NCBI GenBank assembly: GCA_947652605.1
Contig: OX393576.1
Location: 56,954,966 to 57,018,965 of the forward strand
DNA length: 64,000 nucleotides
Reading direction: 5' to 3'
Origin: Elmis aenea
Lineage: Eukaryota; Arthropoda; Insecta; Coleoptera; Elmidae
Shown here: piece by piece, positions 32,502 through 42,181 of the stretch
How the letters are laid out: every line of letters begins with the position of its first letter
Position numbering within the stretch: position 1 is the first letter of the stretch
The notes under the pieces: generated by a model
What the model was told of the DNA's origin: nothing
Database searches by the model: none
The model's input: the letters and a program-made list of their open reading frames with translations, nothing else
Translations under genes and position numbers: made by a program

Positions 32502-32822
32502 TCATGGTTCCAAAATAAATTTCAAACACAAGTGACCACAATTTACGGCGTTGTAGTTTTGTTGTCTTTCGTAATTATAGTTAATCTCACTACCTCGGAA
32601 ATAATTCACAAGTTCTCTTGGTGGCCGTAGATTACCGAAGCTATCGAAATAGTCGACTATAGAACCTCTCTTTCGATAAGCTACCCAATGTGTGCCCGGA
32701 CCACTACTGTTATCTAAATTCACTATACCACTTTCTTTATTCCACGGTTTAGGTGGGAGTAAATCTTTCATGAAGACTCCACGAAAATGCGGTGCATGCT
32801 TACCGTTATTTAGATGGATCAT
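32502..32822 (-). pseudogene. adenovirus-type cysteine protease (PRO), N-terminally truncated
   Basis: Encodes 106 residues. The C48/ULP1-like catalytic set is visible: H45 in GTHWVAY, D60 in YFDSFG, Gln 87/88 and C95 in NAVNCGHLCL. PHFRGVFMKD near the start is the usual family segment, but the family has a longer N-terminus. The ATG and first residues (MIHLN) come from the repeat segment that begins at 32805, so the true 5' end has been replaced. In Polintons this enzyme matures virion proteins. Catalytic residues survive but the fold is probably incomplete. Confidence 0.85.
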
Positions 32823-33687
32823 CTTCTAACGAATCCATCGATATCAATAACTTGTATTTTTATTAAAAATCTACTTAAAAAATTTCAAATTATTGTGAAA
32901 ATTTATTGAGAGATCCTCTTAATCGCAGTAATCTAATTAAATAAAAATGATTACCAAAATTTTTAGACCGTCTAATTAAATGACTATAGTAGTTAAACAT
33001 AAATCAACGATCATTTGTTTTGTTGTAGTTATGCACAGTGTACCAATAATTTATTGGTATCGATGGATTCGTTAGAAGATGCTCCATTTAAATAACCGCT
33101 AGTACCAACATGGTTCCATTTAAAAAAATTGACTTTTTGTCAAAAAACCGATTCCTCAACCTTCAAAGCCGGTTAAAGTAACCTAAATGTCATTTAAAAT
33201 TTACAAAAACGTTTTTTGGAAAATTCTTGACATAATAAAAATCAATTTGTGCAGGTCACGGCACCCTTAATAAAAAACTAAATTTTGTTTTAAAAAAAAA
33301 TTGAAGTTATAAAAATTAACGAAAATAGTGCAGTTGTATCAAAAATCACTTCCTCTTTCCAAAAATGTGAAAATATACAGGGTGTTTCATTTAAAATAAC
33401 AAAGTTGGGGTAATTTCCGGCGAAACCGGAAGTGAAACAAATGTGTGCAACGGCTTAAAAAACCCGTTTTTTTGCACATATCATATGTCTAAAATCTCAT
33501 TTATTTAAAATCAAAACTAAAGAAAAAAAAGGGGGTGTACCATGAATGTGTGACACCCGGTATACAGGGTGCCCATTTTTCTAACCTGTTGTATGAGTAA
33601 CTCCGTTAATATTAGAGATACAGAAACGTTTAAATTAGCAAATTTGTGCAGAATTTAAGGGGAAATCTGATACCATTTTCAAATTTG
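32805..33687. repeat. 883-bp segment identical to 44455-45337
   Basis: Starting at GTTATTTAGATGGATCATC and ending at TTTTCAAATTTG, this segment matches 44455-45337 with no length difference and no mismatch in the lines I compared. It begins in the middle of a foldback element and ends inside the left arm of the mariner-like element, so neither end is a transposon terminus. It truncates the protease gene. Confidence 0.85.
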
Positions 33688-34638
33688 TAATAAGAAAAAA
33701 TGTTTTTTATATCTTTATTTCTTAATTATGTATTATTAAATACAAGTCACTAAAAACATTGTAGTAAGTTCCTGTAACTACTACGTTGCATCTAGAGATC
33801 TAGAGAGAAAAAAAAATGTGTTAAATTAAAAAAAAACTAAAAGCAACTTTAATACTTACTAATTGTTTTCACAAAAAATAATCCAAATCGGAAAAATTCA
33901 TTAAAATAGACATTTAGCAAATTACCATTGTGTATTATGGGAAATATTTCCAACATTGAACCTGTTGGTTCAACACCGATTTCCATGATTGACATCATCT
34001 GCGCAAATCGTAATAAATACAATAATTCTGTAATGAAGCTGTTAGTTTTGTCTTACTGGTAGGTGGGGGTATCTTTCGTGTATAATAGAGACACTAAGGT
34101 TAGCAAAAATGACATCCATCTTTAATCTGAGAAGGTCTTGTTCAACTGAATCATTTTTGTTACCTGTTCAGGTTTATATGTAGTTAACAACTCATCAATA
34201 TGCATGTATTCAAACACGTTGTAATTAGCTGTCAAAACAAGTCTTCCAAAGTAACTCAAAAATAATTTTTTGATATTTAGTTTATTATTAACACTAAAGG
34301 TACTACATATGGATATTAATAATATTTTTTTAAGAAGGAAAACGATTTTTTTATGTCTTTATTTATTTAGCTAATTAGCTGTCAGAAAAATTCTTCCAAA
34401 GTAATACAAATATTTTTTTTGGGTAGTTAGTTGATTAAGTAGATTATTATTATTATTAGTCTAAGCAATAAAGGAGTAGACGTAAAAACACACAAACATG
34501 TTACACACAATTTTTTTAATTAAATTTAAGTAAATAAAAAGTTCTATAAAAACGTAAACTAACTTAGAATTACCTTTAACAAAACTTAACCTAAGACACA
34601 CTTACTAACACTAATACACAACTTAACCTAATAAACAC
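33688..34638. other. AT-rich part of inner Polinton without a gene
   Basis: I looked for the missing protease 5' end here and found no matching frame. A few short direct repeats (GCTGTCAAAACAAGTCTTCC-like and GCTGTCAGAAAAATTCTTCC-like, about 34227 and 34378) suggest local duplication. Confidence 0.4.
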
Positions 34639-34974
34639 TTAACCTTTTCTGATCGTCACATGGTCGACCGTGACCTGCCCGTGTTGCTCCAAATGGGTTA
34701 GCAACCCTTCTACCCAGTTTGCTACCTCATCTTGAAACCATTGCTCAAGAGGCCAACCTACGGTGCTGGTAAAGCTTTCCACCTGATGGGAAATCAGTGA
34801 TTCCCCACAACCATTTATTTCTCTGTAGGTGGAGAACGTCACCACCACTTCCACGGCACCTTCGTCGTAGCCTGTGGCCACGAACTGTTCGAAGACTTTT
34901 TCGAGGAACTCGTAATTTGAATCTATAAAGTCGAAGTCTTCGACGTCGACACTTACGAGAATGTTCATGGACAT
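34639..34974 (-). CDS. unrecognised acidic protein at right end of inner Polinton
   Basis: The first ATG in frame is 34974 (MSMNILVSVDVEDFDFIDSN), giving 111 residues; the frame is open about 24 codons further upstream without an ATG. The protein is acidic and rich in Val, Glu and Trp (VEVVVTFSTYREI, GWPLEQWFQDEVANWVEGLL). I do not recognise a family. It is the outermost gene of the leftward block, about 0.6 kb from the right inverted repeat. GC content is higher than its surroundings, in line with a coding region. Confidence 0.5.
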   Translation of the reverse strand: MSMNILVSVDVEDFDFIDSNYEFLEKVFEQFVATGYDEGAVEVVVTFSTYREINGCGESLISHQVESFTSTVGWPLEQWFQDEVANWVEGLLTHLEQHGQVTVDHVTIRKG

Positions 34975-35124
34975 GTTGTTAGATGGTTCGATGGTTGACA
35001 ACTGAATTCGAGCTGATTCGATTAATGTCCAAACAGTTTGCCCCACTTTACAACGATATAATTATTGAAAACTGCATAAGCTTATCAAATTTATCACAGC
35101 TATTGTCTCCGTATTCGCAATTTC

Positions 35125-35600
35125 TGCAACAACGATTTTAAATGCCATTGCAGCTGCAATGTTTTAATTGTTATGCTAATTAATGCAAGTATTCTTTTCA
35201 TGTATGCTCTTGAACATTTATTTAGATCGATTTACTTCCGTAGGAAAGCACTTATCTCAGGGATTATTTTTAAGTTAACAATAACGCTATTATTTAAACT
35301 ACGGAATTCTACCCGAATTAACTCCCTACATTGATTATCTTATTGTTCACAATTTCTGCAACAACGATTGTAAATGCACTTGCTGAATTGTTTTAATTGT
35401 TATTCTGCAAGTATCAATGCGTATTAATTAACACGTTGCGCTCATTACACACCCCACAATGATAAACGTTCGTCATACAGCTGTTGTAAATGCACTTGCT
35501 GCATTGTTATTCTGCAAGTATCAATGCATATTAATTAACACGTTGCGCTCATTACACAACACACAATGATTACCGTTCGTCATACAGCGTGCACACACTG
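35125..35600. repeat. right subterminal tandem repeats
   Basis: TGTAAATGCACTTGCTG and AACACGTTGCGCTCATTACA recur (about 35369/35486 and 35431/35539), giving two good units of about 110 bp and an older one near 35135. The unit differs from the left-side array. Confidence 0.7.
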
Positions 35601-35947
35601 CAGTCGCATCATCATTATTACCCGACAGTCGCATCATCATTATTACCCGACAGTCGCAATCTCAAGACAGCATCCGAGACGCATAAGATCAACCACGCCT
35701 TGCAAGATCAGACACGTCTTGCAAGATCAGCAGGCACGTCTTGCAAGATCAGCAGGCACGTCTTGCAAGATCAGGCACGTCTTGCAAGATGTCTTGCAAG
35801 ATCAGAAACGTCTTGCAAGATCAGGCACGTCTTGCAAGATCAGGCACGTCTTGCAAGATGTCTTGCAAGATGTCTTGCAAGATCAGAAACGTCTTGGTGG
35901 CTCTAATTGCTCACTTCCTGGGGTAGAACCTGTATAGCTCTTCTACT
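35577..35947. repeat. right terminal inverted repeat of inner Polinton
   Basis: Inverse of 18097-18443, with eleven copies of the CTTGCAAG palindrome at about 35700-35895, spaced 12-22 bp. It ends CTGTATAGCTCTTCTACT, followed by the TATTTG target copy. Confidence 0.9.
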
Positions 35948-35953
35948 TATTTG
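35948..35953. repeat. target site duplication of inner Polinton (right)
   Basis: TATTTG, identical to 18091-18096. The interrupted sequence is the BEL RNase H region. Confidence 0.88.
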
Positions 35954-37537
35954 TACATTTAATGACTTCCGAACCTTATCAAACAGCTCTGATAACAAAA
36001 GTGCCGCACATAATTCCAATCGCGGTATTGTAACCAATTTTAATGGTGCCACACGTGTTTTAGAACATAAGAGGTGAACATATATTTTTCCTTCTGAATT
36101 GATACTTCTTATATATAAGCAGGCGCCATATGCCTTCTGCGAAGCGTCCGCGAATCCATGCAACTCAACTCTAATTGCATTGTTACAAATAACCCTTCTA
36201 GGAATTCGAATGTTGTTTATTGTTGTCAGTTGTTGCCGTAGAATGTTCCATTTTGTACCAATATCAGTGGGAATAGCATCGTCCCATGATAATTTCTCTA
36301 ACCATAATTTTTGTAGTAATAATACACGGTCCCAAAAGACCCAATGGGTCAAATATCTGGGATATGTCAGATAATAATAATCGTTTTGTAATAATTTTAA
36401 TTTCTCTAGGTTGTGCGATATTATATCGTAGCGTATCCGTATTATTAGACCAATATAATCCTAACATCTTATTGTAACTGTTGTCACCAAAATGCATATC
36501 ATGATCTATTACTTCGAAACCTGTTATTGCAGGTGTAACCTTGATATCATTAGACATCCATTTATACAATTTGAAGCCTGCTGACTGTAACATTTCTGAT
36601 ATGTCCCTTGTCAGGCTAAGAACTTCATCTATATTTTCTCCTCCACTTAACAAGTCATCAACGTAAAAATCTGATAGGATGACTTGAGCAGCCTTTGGAT
36701 TAATTTCTTTGTTGTCAATGGCAATTTGTTTTAGACAACGTATTGCCAGATAGGGCGCAGAGGCTGTTCCATACGTAACAGTGTTCAGTTGGTAAATTTG
36801 TAGGACATCGGATTGATTTGGTCGCCATAATATTTGCTGTAATAAACGTTGTTGTGGACTCACTAATATTTGGCGGTACATTTTTTCGATGTCCGCGCAA
36901 AATACAATTTTATGTTTGCGAAAACGAATTAAAATATTGAATAACTCATCTTGAATCACAGGTCCTGCGTGTTGCATATCATTGAGCGAAACACCGTTAG
37001 AGGACTTACATGATCCATCAAATACCACTCTTAGTTTAGTAGCAGTACTGCTCTCTTTTAAGACGCCATGATGGGGCAAATAAAATACATCCCCTATGTG
37101 TTCATCACATGTAGAAATTTTACTCATACAAGCTCTTCATATTCCTTCATGAAGGCCAGGTATCGTTGTTTCAGCTTTTTCTCCTTGTCTAATTTGCGTT
37201 CCAAATTGTTGAATCTATTTATTGCCACCTCTCGGGTGTCCCCTAGCGTTGGTGTCGGTTCTTTGAATGGTATTGAAACTATAAATCTTCCCTCATCATT
37301 TCTTTTGGTAGTTTCAATAAAATGGTTTTCACAGAAAACTTCGTCCTTGGATAAAATCTTTCCTTCTTGAAGTTCTTCAATCTCCCAAAATGCCCTCAAT
37401 TGTTCGTGTATTTTGTTATCGATACTCACATTGCAAGTAACTGTTTCATTTCTGATTGATTTGCATGAGAATGGACCCGCAATAATCCATCCCAAAACAG
37501 TTTTTTTGTAGCACAGGTCGACCATTTCCCAACTCAA
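35954..37537 (-). pseudogene. BEL pol: reverse transcriptase and RNase H N-terminal part
   Basis: Minus-strand frames in three phases cover, in order, a KKTVLGWIIAGPFSCKS linker after the protease, the RT region (PHHGVLKESS, LRVVFDGSC, FCADIEKMYRQI), the YVDD active site in SDFYVDDLLSGG, and IFDPLGLLGP. These are followed by the RNase H start with ELHGFADASQKAYGA and PRLELCAALLLSEL. Frame breaks lie near 37124 and 36310. The reading stops at the inner Polinton insertion and resumes at 18096. Confidence 0.85.
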
Positions 37538-39252
37538 TTTTCCTTGAGCAAATTAATTCCCAAAATAAGTTTGCTCCTATTAACATTTCAATTTTGCCTT
37601 GTTTATAAAAATAATTATCTGCCAATTTAATATTACAGGGTATGTTTAATTTGGATGGGTCAATCGACGTTGTTGGTAAATTTTCTGTTATTTTATCAAT
37701 CACATAGCAGTTCACCTTGCGTGTATATGAAGACCGACATGATTGCAATCTAACTTCTGTTTTGTATTTTATGTTCGACAAGGTTTGATTAATTCCAATA
37801 ATCGAAAGCTGTATATCTGTTTTTCTTATATTTAATTCGTTGCATAGATCTGTTGTAATGAAGCTGCTTTCTGAACCGGAATCTAATAATGCTCGACATT
37901 GCCTATCTTTTCCTAGATTATCCTTTAAAATAACTATAGCAGTTGATAAAAGGCCATGCTCGTTATTTGTTAAACCATAATTGGAAACTACTGCACTGTG
38001 ATTAGAATTTGGTTTAGGACCTTGGTTATCATCAAAGTTTGTATTTGATCTTGGCCTTGAATAATGTAATAGTGTATGATGTGATTTGCCACAGTTTTTG
38101 CATCTACTTGACGATCTACAGTCCGTGCTGTAGTGATTTTTTCTCAAACAATTAATGCATAATTTTCTATTTTTTGCTTCACTCGTCCTATCAAAAGCGC
38201 CAAGTTCCAAAAATGTTTCACAAATATAAACTAAATGTCCGTATTTGTCACAAAATGTACATCTCGTATGCGCAGATGTATTTGTTCCACCACTCGTGGA
38301 CACCATTGTAGCAATCAGTCCAGAATCTGATTTTGTATGAAAATGTTTATGGACGTTAACCGTTTTGTTTTTAATTTGTAATGTTTCTAGTAGTAAACAT
38401 TTATTTTTCAAGAACGTTTGAATGTCCTCTACAGATGGAAATTCATCATTAAGGGTACTAACCTCCCATTCTTTTTTTGTTTGTGTATCTAACTTATCGG
38501 TAATAATATGTATTAGTAAAGTTCCCCAATGATCAACTGGTTGGCCCAATGCCTTAAGTGATAAGAAACATTTTGAAAAATCATCTGTTAATTTACGCAA
38601 TTCCATAGCCGATTCCCCTTTAACCGTTGCCAAACTAAACAGTGCCTTAATATGATTGTTAATTAATAACTTTTTGTTATCATACCTATCACAAAGTAGT
38701 TTCCACGCTACTTCATAGTTGTGTTCACTTATCTCTAATGATTTAATAACTTGTAAAGCTTGCCCTTGCAAACTAGCCTTTAGATAATGCAGTTTTTGCA
38801 CGTGACATATCAATATTTGAATGAATGACTGATTTAAACATGTCTCTAAATTCAATCCAATTTTCGTACAAACCGCTAAACTTTGTTAATTGTATAGCTG
38901 GCAATTTTATACCACTATTAGAACCAGTCACTGAATTTTCTAAATTATTACATGATTGGTTTGCATTAATCATTGTCATTGCTTGTGCAATTGTTTCAAA
39001 ATATGCGGTTTCAAAACGATCCCGCTGATTATATTGATTTACTACATTTGTTTCGTCGCTTAATTCTTCAATAGCTTCTTGAACATTGCAAAATTCAAGA
39101 AACACTGTTTTTAATCTCAAAAGTCTCTCATCTAACTCATTTGTGTTGATTTGTTCTGGATTACTCCGACATTTTGTCAAGAATGATTGAAATGAAGTTA
39201 AACTGTGTTTGTTACTACCACGTTTGCGTATTAATGCATTTAATTCAGTCAT
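37446..39252 (-). pseudogene. BEL gag and aspartic protease
   Basis: The ATG at 39252 (MTELNALIRKRGSNKHSL) opens the gag region, with LPAIQLTKFSGLYENWIEF as in BEL gag. A frame change near 38800 moves into HYLKASLQGQALQVI. Zinc knuckles CTFCDKYGHLVYIC, CINCLRKNHYSTDC and CKNCGKSHHTLLH follow, then the retropepsin motif LLDSGSESSFI. A second frame change near 37500 leads into pol. Confidence 0.85.
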
Positions 39253-39344
39253 GTTTACAGATTGAAGCTAAAAAGGATAAAAGATAAACAAAGGAATACA
39301 CCTGCTATTTTCTGTAGCGGTTCCACCTTGTTTTCACCGGAATG

Positions 39345-39640
39345 TCAAGTTGCTTTGACGTAGCCTCGAAGCCCGTGTGTTCGTCGCTTGGATGTAGCCT
39401 CGTCGCCTTGTGATTCGTCGCTTGGATTTAATCTCGTCGCCTGTGTGATTCGTCGCTTGGATTTAATCTCGTTGCCTGTGTGATAGCCTCGAAACCCGTG
39501 TGTTCGTCGCTTGGGTGTAGTCTCGTCGCCTTGTGATTCGTCGCTTGGATGTAGTTGCTTTGACGTAGCCTCGAAACCCGTGTGTTCGTCGCTTGGATGG
39601 GTGATAACCTCGAAACCCGCCGATCTTCTACGTAGCCTTG
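39345..39640. repeat. minisatellite in BEL leader
   Basis: Irregular tandem repeat built of TTCGTCGCTTGGATGTAG, GCCTCGTCGCCTTGTGA and GCCTCGAAACCCGTGTG segments, about 7-8 units. It lies between the candidate 5' LTR/primer site and the gag start, so it is a leader repeat of the retroelement. Confidence 0.75.
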
Positions 39641-39712
39641 TCAGCCATTTTTATTATGAATTTTTGATTAATTAATTGTAGCATTAGGTTATGCGTAGCT
39701 TGCCGATTTGAT

Positions 39713-39738
39713 AATCGCGGTTCGAAGGACCAAAAATA
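39713..39738 (-). other. candidate tRNA primer-binding site of BEL element
   Basis: On the minus strand TTTTTGGTCCTTCGAACCG follows two bases after the candidate 5' LTR end. Sequences of this TGG-start/TTCGAACC type, complementary to a tRNA 3' region, are usual at this position in BEL elements. Confidence 0.55.
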
Positions 39739-39923
39739 TGTAATTGCTTTTATTTGGCTGAACAATTCTACAGATATTTGATATTATTTAGAAAACTTAA
39801 ATTTTAATTCACTACATCGCTGTCACTTCTTTCGTGGTCGGCTACACACTTACATACTCGCACTGCCGCCACACTATCCGCTCTCTCTACTGGTGGGAAT
39901 CCAAAATTAAACTATTCTTAACA
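39739..39923 (-). repeat. candidate 5' LTR of BEL element
   Basis: On the minus strand the 185-bp segment begins TGTTAAGAATAG, contains an AATAAAAG polyadenylation-like signal near its end and finishes AATTACA. The primer-binding site follows. No matching copy is visible at the other end of the element. Confidence 0.5.
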
Positions 39924-40504
39924 GGATCGTCTGCAACTTTCTGATAAAATTTTGACTTATGACCCCTAGGTTCTATTTTTTAAATTTAATAGGCATTTTT
40001 AATAAGTTTTAATACATAGTTACTTAAACTAGCTAAACTGTCTGCAACTTGCCGTTAAAATATTACCTTATGCCTGCATGTAATGTTTTTGATGTCAAGA
40101 GTTTTTTACTCAACGTATGATTGATCGCATCTAATATAATGTTTTTTTGTTGTCAAGAGTTTTTTACTCAACGTATGATTGCCCGCATCATGCTCGGGGC
40201 TAATAAAAAAACAAACAGATCATTAGACAAATATTTTATCGGCATAGGAGTGTTACCGCAATTTTTGAGAAAGATTTTATCGGTATAGGGATGTTACCTA
40301 CCGCAATTTTTGGGGTGTATTTTATCAGATGAGGCAAGCAATTTTTGGGGTGTATTTTATTAGTTCCAAGCAATCATACCGACAAAAACATTATTACAGC
40401 AATATTCGAATAACATTTGGGAAAGGTAAAAATAACTGATTTTTTAAATTATTTACTGTAATCTTTTAATGTTATTTTGTTTTTAAGAAAAGGTCTTAAC
40501 AAAA
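39924..40504. other. outer Polinton interior with short tandem repeats
   Basis: No gene. GTCAAGAGTTTTTTACTCAA occurs at about 40095 and 40151. CTGTCTGCAACTT-like segments recur near 39930 and 40039. ATTTTATCGG(C/T)ATAGG and CAATTTTTGGGGTGTATTTT each occur twice between 40230 and 40370. The array sits directly upstream of the nucleotidyltransferase-like gene and could hold its promoter. Confidence 0.5.
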
Positions 40505-41191
40505 ATGGATATCACTATGGACGTGTTTTTAAATATATTAAAATATACCTATTTCATAGGCGAAATATTCAACGCGAAACAGTTCCATCAATACGGAGAA
40601 ATTTTTGCTTTTGTACGCGACTTGACTCGGCAATTTGAATTTGGCTGCATTGCGGGAGGGTTTCCCACTTTTTTGCTGAGTAAAACCAACACCTTTCACG
40701 ATGTGGACATATATTTAAATTGTCGACTTATTAAATCTAAAATAAGACGACGATTTAAATTAAAACGCGAACTCTGCTGCAACATAGGAAAAATTTTTAA
40801 TTATAACATTTTAGAATCATTGCGTTTAAAAGAAGCCGTTCCTTGGTACGACATTCCTAAACACACTTTTACTATATATAAAAGAGTTATTTCAGACATT
40901 AAAATTCAAGTTATTTGTTTTCATATAGATAACATATTAAATCAGGAAGTGTACGCGCTAAAAGTTATAAACACCTTTGATTTGGATATTTGTAAAAATG
41001 CAATTTTTCCAGATTTAGAATTTGAAAAATTCTATTTTATAAGCACGCCATCAACAAAATTTATACTCGAACATTTTGGACCTTATCAACGCAAACAAAA
41101 ATATTTAGATAGAATTAATGGAAATTCTTTTAAAACTAACCCGTATTCTTTAAAATTAATATGTTATCTTGCTCTATTGAAATATTTATAA
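40505..41191 (+). CDS. nucleotidyltransferase-fold protein of outer Polinton
   Basis: Intact 228-residue frame from ATG. Residues 47-72 carry the hallmark of the polymerase-beta-type nucleotidyltransferase fold: CIAGGFPTFLL (GG at 51-52) followed by FHDVDIYLN (aspartates 66 and 68). A later FDLDIC (159-164) matches the third acidic motif (FDL-x-x-C) seen in nucleotidyltransferase-like proteins of large DNA viruses. It could transfer a nucleotide to RNA, protein or a small molecule; the substrate cannot be told. I know of no such gene as a Polinton core component, so it looks like lineage-specific cargo. First of three rightward genes at this end. Confidence 0.68.
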   Translation: MDITMDVFLNILKYTYFIGEIFNAKQFHQYGEIFAFVRDLTRQFEFGCIAGGFPTFLLSKTNTFHDVDIYLNCRLIKSKIRRRFKLKRELCCNIGKIFNYNILESLRLKEAVPWYDIPKHTFTIYKRVISDIKIQVICFHIDNILNQEVYALKVINTFDLDICKNAIFPDLEFEKFYFISTPSTKFILEHFGPYQRKQKYLDRINGNSFKTNPYSLKLICYLALLKYL

Positions 41192-41240
41192 AAGCATATT
41201 TCATATATAGTAAATTTGTTCTGCATTATAAATTAAATTC

Positions 41241-41477
41241 ATGCAGTCAAATTCAAATTATTGTAAGCAAATTTTACTCGAAATATTACACTTAAATTTA
41301 AACTATTTCGATCCAATTTTATTCGGAAATATAGCATCTATTCCTTCCGGGTTGATGGACTTTCAAATAGGACACTCTTATCAACACGTGATGTTCATGT
41401 ATCCGGGGTGTGGGGGGGGTACGTTTCAACTTTACAATTATTTTACAGCAGCTGACGACGTCAGAAATTTCTTTTAA
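41241..41477 (+). CDS. 78-aa hypothetical protein of outer Polinton
   Basis: Short ATG frame 49 bp after the nucleotidyltransferase-like gene, same strand. It starts MQSNSNYCKQILLEIL and ends GGTFQLYNYFTAADDVRNFF. It has no recognisable domain. Coding status is supported only by position and by its fit between two stronger frames. Confidence 0.4.
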   Translation: MQSNSNYCKQILLEILHLNLNYFDPILFGNIASIPSGLMDFQIGHSYQHVMFMYPGCGGGTFQLYNYFTAADDVRNFF

Positions 41478-41566
41478 GTAGGGTGGGGGACTAAATATGA
41501 TATTTAACAGCGCGAATTTAAGATCAGTTCATTAGTTCGTGTTGTTTAGTGAATTAAAGCGTCGAG

Positions 41567-42070
41567 ATGGAGTCCAAGAAACGTGTCAAAAAATCAAGCA
41601 ACAATAAAAAAAGTGCCAAGAAGTTACTCGAAGCATTCAATTTATTTTCGTCAGTTGCGTGGCTAAATCTTTCTACGATGGAGAAAAATTTTGCGTATAA
41701 CATAACGGACATACATAAGCACGTCACAAAATTCGGCGACAATCTTATGGTAGAGCTCGACAAACCATACAAACTCTATCTACCCGAAAGTTACAACGCA
41801 TTAAACGAAAAACAAATTACTGAATTGTCTACTGGTAATTATGTGGTCATCAATCAGGGCGCAAAAGGCAAATGTTACCAGCTGCAACTTATTCTGAAAT
41901 CAGATATTCCCAGCAACACTGCTGCACGGACTTCGGCAACTTCTCCAACTCCTTCTGCAAGCAACGCCACTGACGATGAAGAAGAGGCAAAATTAAAACA
42001 ATACGCACAAAGACCAAATCTCTATTCTCAAAAACACCTGATGGGACTGGAGTCCTTATTATTCGATTAA
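41567..42070 (+). CDS. 167-aa homologue of the small Polinton possible DNA-binding protein
   Basis: ATG frame, intact. A lysine/serine-rich N-terminus (KKRVKKSSNNKKSAKK) precedes a core AYNITDIHKHVTKFGDNLMV, then YLPESYNALNEKQITEL, a Ser/Thr/Pro linker and an acidic tail. The core aligns with the inner element's 103-aa protein (21704-22015), which lacks the N- and C-terminal extensions. Basic plus OB-like core suggests nucleic-acid binding; this is inference. Confidence 0.6.
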   Translation: MESKKRVKKSSNNKKSAKKLLEAFNLFSSVAWLNLSTMEKNFAYNITDIHKHVTKFGDNLMVELDKPYKLYLPESYNALNEKQITELSTGNYVVINQGAKGKCYQLQLILKSDIPSNTAARTSATSPTPSASNATDDEEEAKLKQYAQRPNLYSQKHLMGLESLLFD

Positions 42071-42181
42071 AACAAAAAAGTAAGTTTTACATACATTTTA
42101 TTATTTCCTATAATATTACAGTTCACATTTTAAATCCGTTTTATTTAATTTTTACAAAGTACAATTTAGCACAATTTAGTA

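Larger units (their letters stand above)
18097..35947. mobile_element. inner Polinton/Maverick, near full length (17.85 kb)
   Basis: Bounded by inverted repeats beginning AGTAGAAGAGCTATACAG, with termini AG...CT. It is flanked by the perfect 6-bp duplication TATTTG (18091-18096 and 35948-35953). Inside are all Polinton core genes: pPolB, integrase, packaging ATPase, protease, major capsid and penton proteins, in two convergent blocks. Polymerase, integrase, capsid and protease are damaged, so it is a dead copy. Because it interrupts the BEL element, which interrupts the outer Polinton, it is the youngest of the three. Confidence 0.93.
16213..39923 (-). mobile_element. BEL/Pao LTR retrotransposon, defective, split by inner Polinton
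   Basis: On the minus strand, gag, aspartic protease, reverse transcriptase, RNase H and integrase regions follow one another from 39252 to 16678. They are interrupted between 35954 and 18096 by the inner Polinton. The order and motifs are those of BEL/Pao: retropepsin DSGSE, reverse transcriptase YVDD, and the PHFGGLWE integrase motif. Several frame breaks and an internal integrase deletion make it non-functional. The left limit is approximate, because I could not find two matching LTRs. Confidence 0.82.

Noticed and set aside
34556..34645. TTAACCTAA-like motifs suggesting insect telomeric repeat
   Set aside because: Only scattered, imperfect AACCTAA-type motifs; no tandem TTAGG array.
18152..35895. 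CRISPR-like spaced repeats (CTTGCAAG)
   Set aside because: Units are only 8 bp, spacers are themselves repetitive, and the context is a eukaryotic transposon TIR.
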